Of a stretch of DNA of 64,000 nucleotides, positions 59,910-64,000 are shown piece after piece. Source of the DNA: UBA4292 sp002395865 (GTDB taxonomy: Bacteria; Bacillota; Clostridia; Lachnospirales; Lachnospiraceae); NCBI GenBank assembly GCA_946533395.1, contig CAMNBU010000007.1:18080-82079 (forward strand), in the 5' to 3' direction. The position numbers were made by a program, and so were the translations under genes. The notes beneath the pieces are model-generated. The model was given only the letters and a program-made list of their open reading frames with translations, ran no database searches and was not told where the DNA came from. Numbering within the stretch: position 1 is the stretch's first letter; each line of letters begins with the position of its first letter.

Positions 59910-61280
59910 TTATTTAGGTGCGTTCTGCTTCCAGATCTTTTTAGCATTGCTTGCCATCATGACGGAGCCGATGATGAGAAGGAGAAGTGAAACGCCTGCG
60001 CATACAGCGGTGGGTACGAGCAGCCTGTTGACCACCAGCGTCCAGATGGGACGTACAAGGTCTGCGTAGTATGTACCGATCACTGTCGCCAGTATCTGCG
60101 TATATGCCATAAGGCCGCATACTATACCGCAGATAAGGCCTGCTATAAGTCCGCCGATGCCGAGCGCTCTCAGACCCGCGCCGAAATTCCTTCTGTTTAC
60201 GACCAGTATCAGGACCGCAAGAAGTACCATCACACCGATCACGATGTAGCGTCCGGTATTGCTTAAGGCAAATCTGATAAAGCCGATGGATGAGTTGTTC
60301 GAGCTGTTGTAGTCAAGAGCCTTGAGGTTGAGATTGTCATCGAAGAACTTCTCCATGGGCTCCACATCGCTCTCGGATACTTTGTAACCCGTCAGTTCAT
60401 AGATCACGTCGGACCTCTCGAGCACGAGCTTGGCCAGATACTCCGAGCTCACCGACTCTTCCTTGTTGTCATAGATGCTGGCAATGACCTTTTTACCTAT
60501 GTCGGATAGTGCCTCTTTGGCAGCGGGATCCTGCATGATGTTCTTCACATCCTCGGAGTCGAAACCGGTCTTCTCCCTGTCGGCCTTCGAGATCCTCTGA
60601 TAGAAGTACCAGTCGAAATTATCCTCCGAATCTTTCGCGCCGAAGTTGGCCACCCTTGTGTTCGTTAGATCGACACGGCTCATTACCTTGCCGATGGTAT
60701 CCTCCACTGTGGCCTTATCAAGCGAGTTCAGTCCGAGGAAGCACGTGACTGAGCACGCAAAAAGCAGTATGAGGATGAAGCTTACAAGCACCTGAAGGAA
60801 ATTTCTCTTCTTTTTCTTCTTAGGTGCGGCGTTCTGATAGGGCGACTGCTCCTGAGGCTGCGCAACAGGCTGTTGCACAGGCTCTGCCTGAACGGGTTCC
60901 TGAACGAACTGCTGTACAGGCTCCGGCTGTACCGGCTGAGGTACGTATTGCTGTACAGGCTCCGGCTGTACCGGTGTCTGAACGACCTGCTGTATAGGCT
61001 CCAGAGCGGGTGCCGGAACTGCCTGAGGCACCTCCTTTACATCCTCGGCGACCGTCTGAGTCGCCTCCTTAACGGTCTGCGTCACAGCCGTCTCGGTCTG
61101 TGCCGCAGTCTGAACGACAGTTTCCGTCGCCTCATTCACAGGCTGTGCCACAGTCTCGGTAACGACCTCCTTCACAGGCTCAGCCACAGACTCGGGCAGC
61201 TTTACATCAGCACCGCAGAAAGTACAGAAATTGATACCGGCCTTCAACGGCTTGCCGCAATTCTTACAAAATGATGCCAT
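59910..61280 (-). CDS. Zinc-ribbon membrane protein with Val/Pro/Gln repeat linker
   Basis: 456 residues. Zinc ribbon CKNCG...CTFCG (residues 5-22), then about 130 residues of low complexity: first T/E/V-rich (VTETVAQPV), then tandem PVQPEPVQQ units. A Lys-rich stretch KKKKKR and a membrane helix near 160-185 follow, an external helical part, and three helices at the C-terminus. Anchor or sensor role suspected; no enzyme motif. GGAGGAAG site before the ATG. Confidence 0.75.
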   Translation of the reverse strand: MASFCKNCGKPLKAGINFCTFCGADVKLPESVAEPVKEVVTETVAQPVNEATETVVQTAAQTETAVTQTVKEATQTVAEDVKEVPQAVPAPALEPIQQVVQTPVQPEPVQQYVPQPVQPEPVQQFVQEPVQAEPVQQPVAQPQEQSPYQNAAPKKKKKRNFLQVLVSFILILLFACSVTCFLGLNSLDKATVEDTIGKVMSRVDLTNTRVANFGAKDSEDNFDWYFYQRISKADREKTGFDSEDVKNIMQDPAAKEALSDIGKKVIASIYDNKEESVSSEYLAKLVLERSDVIYELTGYKVSESDVEPMEKFFDDNLNLKALDYNSSNNSSIGFIRFALSNTGRYIVIGVMVLLAVLILVVNRRNFGAGLRALGIGGLIAGLICGIVCGLMAYTQILATVIGTYYADLVRPIWTLVVNRLLVPTAVCAGVSLLLLIIGSVMMASNAKKIWKQNAPK

Positions 61281-61310
61281 AATACTTCCTCCTTTATGAT
61301 TGATTATATA

Positions 61311-61721
61311 TCATAATTCTTTATTAAGTCTGCAGAAAGTAAATGCCCCGGTATCGAGGAGCTTGCCCGTATCCGACTTTATCTCAACCGAAACGGATAT
61401 GATCTTATTGCCCCTGTGCAGGGTCCTCGCTTCGCAGTAGACATATTCGGTGTCCATGGCGGGCGCGATGTAGATAAGATTGCCCGTGGAGGTGGATACA
61501 AAATTGCCGTACGTGGCAGCGCAGAAGCCCGCTCCTATATCCGCCAGAGAGTAAAGAGCTCCTCCGTGCACCGAGCCGTAGGGATTCACTATGCCCTCGT
61601 GAACCGGTATGCGCACATACATGTACCCCTCGTCCATATCCAGAAACTCGAGTCCGAGGTCCTGCATGTATTTGTTGCCGGCCACAAGGCCCAGAATAAT
61701 ATTTTTGATCTTGTTGTTCAT
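61311..61721 (-). CDS. PaaI-family hotdog thioesterase
   Basis: 136 residues. Start ATG at 61721, overlapping the lipid kinase stop as TAATG. Hotdog-fold signs: VNPYGSVHGGALYSLADIGAGFCA, with the His-Gly-Gly and Asp typical of PaaI acyl-CoA thioesterases, then GNLIYIAPAM. Probably cleaves a small acyl-CoA. Coupled to the lipid kinase gene. Confidence 0.88.
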   Translation of the reverse strand: MNNKIKNIILGLVAGNKYMQDLGLEFLDMDEGYMYVRIPVHEGIVNPYGSVHGGALYSLADIGAGFCAATYGNFVSTSTGNLIYIAPAMDTEYVYCEARTLHRGNKIISVSVEIKSDTGKLLDTGAFTFCRLNKEL

Positions 61722-62641
61722 TACCAGATAAGCCTCATCAGAGCGGGTATGCACTCGTATTCTATCTCTGAGTGCTCCCCGCAGTATTCACCGTCCGCAT
61801 GAACCGTCATGGGCTCATCCAGTCTTATGGTGCATTTTGAAAATGTTTTCACGTCAAAGCACTTCATCTTCTCGTGCTTTGCCAGAACAAGGAAAGGCAG
61901 CACGAATATTGCCAGAGCCTTCGATATGGCAAATGCCATGGTCAGTGTAAGGTCTCCGGAATCCGGCTTCGCCTTCGGTGCCATGGGCACTCCGCCGCCC
62001 TCCGCGAACGTATTCATCGCCGCGGCAAATATCATTCTCCTGTACTTCCAGGTCTTGCCGCCGTCCCGGCTGATGCGGGCAGTGGTATTGACCATATCGA
62101 TCAGTGTGCGGATCGTAATGAGAAGATATGTGAGCTTGCCGAGACCGATACGGTTTAAGACCGATTTCGACTTGGAGGTCTGCGCCTTCCTGCACACTAT
62201 GGCATCCATACCTACGCCCGAGCTTATGGCAAACAGCCTGCTGCCTGTCTCATCCGCAAAGCTCACGCGCCCTATGTCGATAAGCCTCTCGCCGTTGTCA
62301 TCGATGATGCGCTTTATCGCGGCTTTCGTGTCCTTTTTCAGGCCCAGTCCCGCGGCGAAGTCATTGCCCGAGCCGGCCGGAACCAGACCCACCCTCGTCG
62401 TCGCAAAATCCTCTATGCCGTTTATGACCTCGTTCACCGTGCCGTCGCCGCCCAGTATCACCAGCGTCTTCTCGCCCGGGAGAAGACTTATCTTCTTCGC
62501 AAGTTCCCCTGCGTGCCCCGCGTACTCAGTCCTGTAAACACAGTAATCTATCCTGCTGTCCTTCAGGGAATTCTCCACGGTCTTCAGTGTTTTAGCCGCT
62601 CTTCCCGTCCCCGAATGTACATTTGCGATCAAATAAAACAT
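61721..62641 (-). CDS. Diacylglycerol/lipid kinase (YegS/DgkB family)
   Basis: 306 residues. N-terminal kinase part with the ATP-binding LGGDGTVNEVINGI (residues ~64-77) and GSGNDFAAGLG; C-terminal beta sandwich. Phosphorylates diacylglycerol or a related lipid at the membrane, feeding back into phosphatidic acid. GGAGG before the ATG. Downstream thioesterase is coupled by TAATG. Confidence 0.9.
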   Translation of the reverse strand: MFYLIANVHSGTGRAAKTLKTVENSLKDSRIDYCVYRTEYAGHAGELAKKISLLPGEKTLVILGGDGTVNEVINGIEDFATTRVGLVPAGSGNDFAAGLGLKKDTKAAIKRIIDDNGERLIDIGRVSFADETGSRLFAISSGVGMDAIVCRKAQTSKSKSVLNRIGLGKLTYLLITIRTLIDMVNTTARISRDGGKTWKYRRMIFAAAMNTFAEGGGVPMAPKAKPDSGDLTLTMAFAISKALAIFVLPFLVLAKHEKMKCFDVKTFSKCTIRLDEPMTVHADGEYCGEHSEIEYECIPALMRLIW

Positions 62642-62742
62642 CAGACACCTCCGCGCTATGCCGCGCCGAATCCCATCATAACAGAAAAAGACCTTCTTTA
62701 CAATGTTTTTGCGAAAAATTGGAAATTTTTGCGAAAAAACGG

Positions 62743-62771
62743 TTGCATTTTGTTTTTGACTGTGCTATGAT
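62743..62771 (+). promoter_or_regulatory. Plus-strand promoter of a candidate small RNA
   Basis: TTGCAT (62743-62748), 17-base spacer ending GTGC, TATGAT (62766-62771). No protein gene follows on the plus strand before a terminator 43 bases later. Confidence 0.6.
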
Positions 62772-62777
62772 ACCACC

Positions 62778-62841
62778 ATAGCAAAATCATAGTTTAATCC
62801 TTCCATCCTCTTCAAAAACCCCGAAAGGGGTTTTTATTTTT
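62778..62841 (+). ncRNA. Candidate small RNA of about 60 nt
   Basis: Runs from the predicted start of the promoter above to the aaaaacccc/ggggttttt hairpin (62814-62835) plus T-run. There is no start codon with a ribosome binding site. C-rich stretch ccttccatcctc would be free for pairing to GGAGG-type sites. It lies opposite to the two minus-strand genes. Confidence 0.45.
62814..62841. terminator. Bidirectional terminator
   Basis: aaaaacccc / ggggttttt around a GAAA loop, then tattttt on the plus strand; the A-tract gives T-rich output on the minus strand as well. Ends the GH2 transcript on the minus strand. Confidence 0.85.
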
Positions 62842-62852
62842 GCCCTAGGCCT

Positions 62853-64000
62853 TTAACTCTCCTCGCAGACCTTCAGATACCTCTCATCCAGCCTTCTTCC
62901 GAGCTCCTTTGCGCGGTCTTCGGGAAGCTTCACGACTCTCCTGTCGTAGGTCACGAGTCCGTTGATCTCATCCTCCACATCGCTGAGCTGTGTATACACG
63001 TCGCAGCACACACCCTTTTCGATAAGCGGAAGTATATCACTCTCATACAGTTCGAAAAAGCCCTTCGAAAAGCTCTCGGAATCCGAATACATCTTGTAGC
63101 CGTAGCTCTTGTCGTTGAACACGTGTCCCTCGGTCTTTATCGCGTATCCTCCGAACTCGGATATCATGCAGACCTTGTCGGTCTTCTTGATCCATGGCCT
63201 GTGAAAATACACATGGTAGCTCTCAATATCGCTCTTATTCTCCCTGAACCAGCCCGATGTGGTGTCTATCAGTCTCTCGGAGTCCAGCTTCCTCAGGTGA
63301 TCGTACATATCGTCAGCCCTGACCTGTCCCCAGCCCTCGTTGAATATCGTCCACATCACTATGCATGGGTGGAACATAAGCTGCGTGGCTGTCGCATCCA
63401 TCTCGTGCAGGAATATCCTCCCCGCCTTAACATCGCGCTTCTCAAGTCTCTTCAGCCTCTTCTTCATGCCGACGGTCGGAGCCAGGGTGTCGAACACATA
63501 GCTGTAGCTTCCGTTGTTCACCATATCCTGAAACACCAGCATACCGTACACATCGCACAGATAGTAGAACACATCCGGCTCCACCTTCACATGCTTTCTG
63601 AGCGTGTTGAAGCCCAGCGCCTTCGCGGTCTTTATATCGTCCTCAAAGGAAGCTGATGACGGGGGCGTATAGATGCCCTCGGGGTAATATCCCTGATCCA
63701 AAAGCGCGTGGAAATAAACGGGTTCTCCGTTCAGATATGTTCTTTTGTACTCCACGCGCTGCCTTATTTCAATGCTTCTTATGGCAAAATATGAAGAAAA
63801 TTCATCCTCACCTATCCTTGCGCTGTACCGGTACAGAAAAGGGTCTTTGGGGCTCCACATCCTGAGCTCCCCGGGCTCTACGGTGGCATGTCCATCCCTC
63901 ACGGGATATTCCTCACCGCTCTCAAGCTTGATGCTCCCGTCGCCACCGCCCTCAAAGTAGAGCTTCACGCCGTTCTCGAGAGTCTTCTGCTTTATGCTTC
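62853..64000 (-). CDS. GH2 glycosidase (partial, N-terminus beyond window)
   Basis: 382 residues visible; the frame is open to the right edge (...SIKQKTLENGVKLYF), so the true start lies outside. Recognisable are the end of the Ig-like domain (GELRMWSPKDPFLYR), the barrel start YLNGEPVYFHALLDQGYYPEG, TLRKHVKVE, the acid/base in WTIFNEGWGQ and the nucleophile Glu in ISEFGGYAI. Beta-galactosidase/glucuronidase-type family 2; exact substrate cannot be told. It ends at the bidirectional terminator. Confidence 0.9.
   Translation of the reverse strand, partial: SIKQKTLENGVKLYFEGGGDGSIKLESGEEYPVRDGHATVEPGELRMWSPKDPFLYRYSARIGEDEFSSYFAIRSIEIRQRVEYKRTYLNGEPVYFHALLDQGYYPEGIYTPPSSASFEDDIKTAKALGFNTLRKHVKVEPDVFYYLCDVYGMLVFQDMVNNGSYSYVFDTLAPTVGMKKRLKRLEKRDVKAGRIFLHEMDATATQLMFHPCIVMWTIFNEGWGQVRADDMYDHLRKLDSERLIDTTSGWFRENKSDIESYHVYFHRPWIKKTDKVCMISEFGGYAIKTEGHVFNDKSYGYKMYSDSESFSKGFFELYESDILPLIEKGVCCDVYTQLSDVEDEINGLVTYDRRVVKLPEDRAKELGRRLDERYLKVCEES

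Noticed and set aside
1..64000. CRISPR array, IS element or prophage
   Set aside because: No regularly spaced direct repeats, transposase, integrase or phage structural genes were seen; the only tandem array is the 13-bp coding repeat.

Overview
The window looks like a chromosome segment of a Lachnospiraceae-type Clostridia. This rests on family content (DUF5716/DUF5717 pair, DUF4125/DUF4037 pair, DUF6320 zinc-ribbon protein, TelA plus XpaC-like pair, QueT, an aconitase-family 'hydratase'), strong GGAGG ribosome binding sites, sigma-A promoters often with a TGC-extended -10, and a GC content I estimate by eye at about 50%. Species cannot be named from the sequence alone. Nearly all genes are on the minus strand; plus-strand genes are two small HTH regulators, an AraC-GGDEF fusion and a GH127 glycosidase. 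I see no CRISPR array, insertion sequence, rRNA or origin.

Layout. 1-3.7 kb: spermidine/putrescine ABC transporter potABCD (potD cut by the window edge) behind a structured leader and terminator. 4.0-4.2 kb: tRNA-Arg(CCT) with its promoter. 4.2-9.6 kb: membrane-anchored HAD phosphatase, a five-hairpin leader, XRE regulator, RtcB RNA ligase, an unannotated 49-codon gene with its own promoter and terminator, a metzincin-like lipoprotein, and an AlbA_2/ATPase regulator carrying a 13-bp tandem repeat. 9.7-12.6 kb: the most interesting unit, with one promoter, a DIP1984-like protein, a roughly 380-nt RNA holding a tRNA-shaped domain closed by an 11-bp end-to-end stem, a Deinococcus-type (Rnl5) RNA ligase and a calcineurin-like phosphoesterase. 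12.6-18.3 kb: DUF6320 protein, condensation-type acyltransferase, esterase, Dabb protein, SDR, methionine aminopeptidase, Nudix hydrolase. 18.3-26.8 kb: valS and the DUF5716/DUF5717 group. 26.9-32.8 kb: rarA and a transglutaminase/DUF58/MoxR operon. 33-39 kb: XRE regulator, TelA and XpaC-like proteins, a ClpX-like unfoldase, an HD-GYP protein. 39-50.5 kb: hydratase, a tandem-AAA/DUF4125/DUF4037/DUF2974/oligoendopeptidase/QueT run, AraC-GGDEF. 50.6-52.6 kb: a small AT-rich island. 52.7-64 kb: AraC regulator with GH127, an orphan protein, GH31, a zinc-ribbon membrane protein, thioesterase, lipid kinase, a candidate sRNA and a partial GH2.

How the parts connect. potABCD imports polyamines. RtcB joins 3'-phosphate/2',3'-cyclic-phosphate ends to 5'-OH ends, while the Rnl5-type ligase joins 3'-OH to 5'-phosphate; together with a phosphoesterase they could cover both kinds of RNA break. 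The tRNA-shaped RNA directly ahead of the Rnl5 gene suggests that damaged tRNA or a tRNA mimic is sensed or repaired, but this is inference. The 53-64 kb glycosidases (GH127, GH31, GH2) fit use of plant arabinan and xyloglucan-like glycans.
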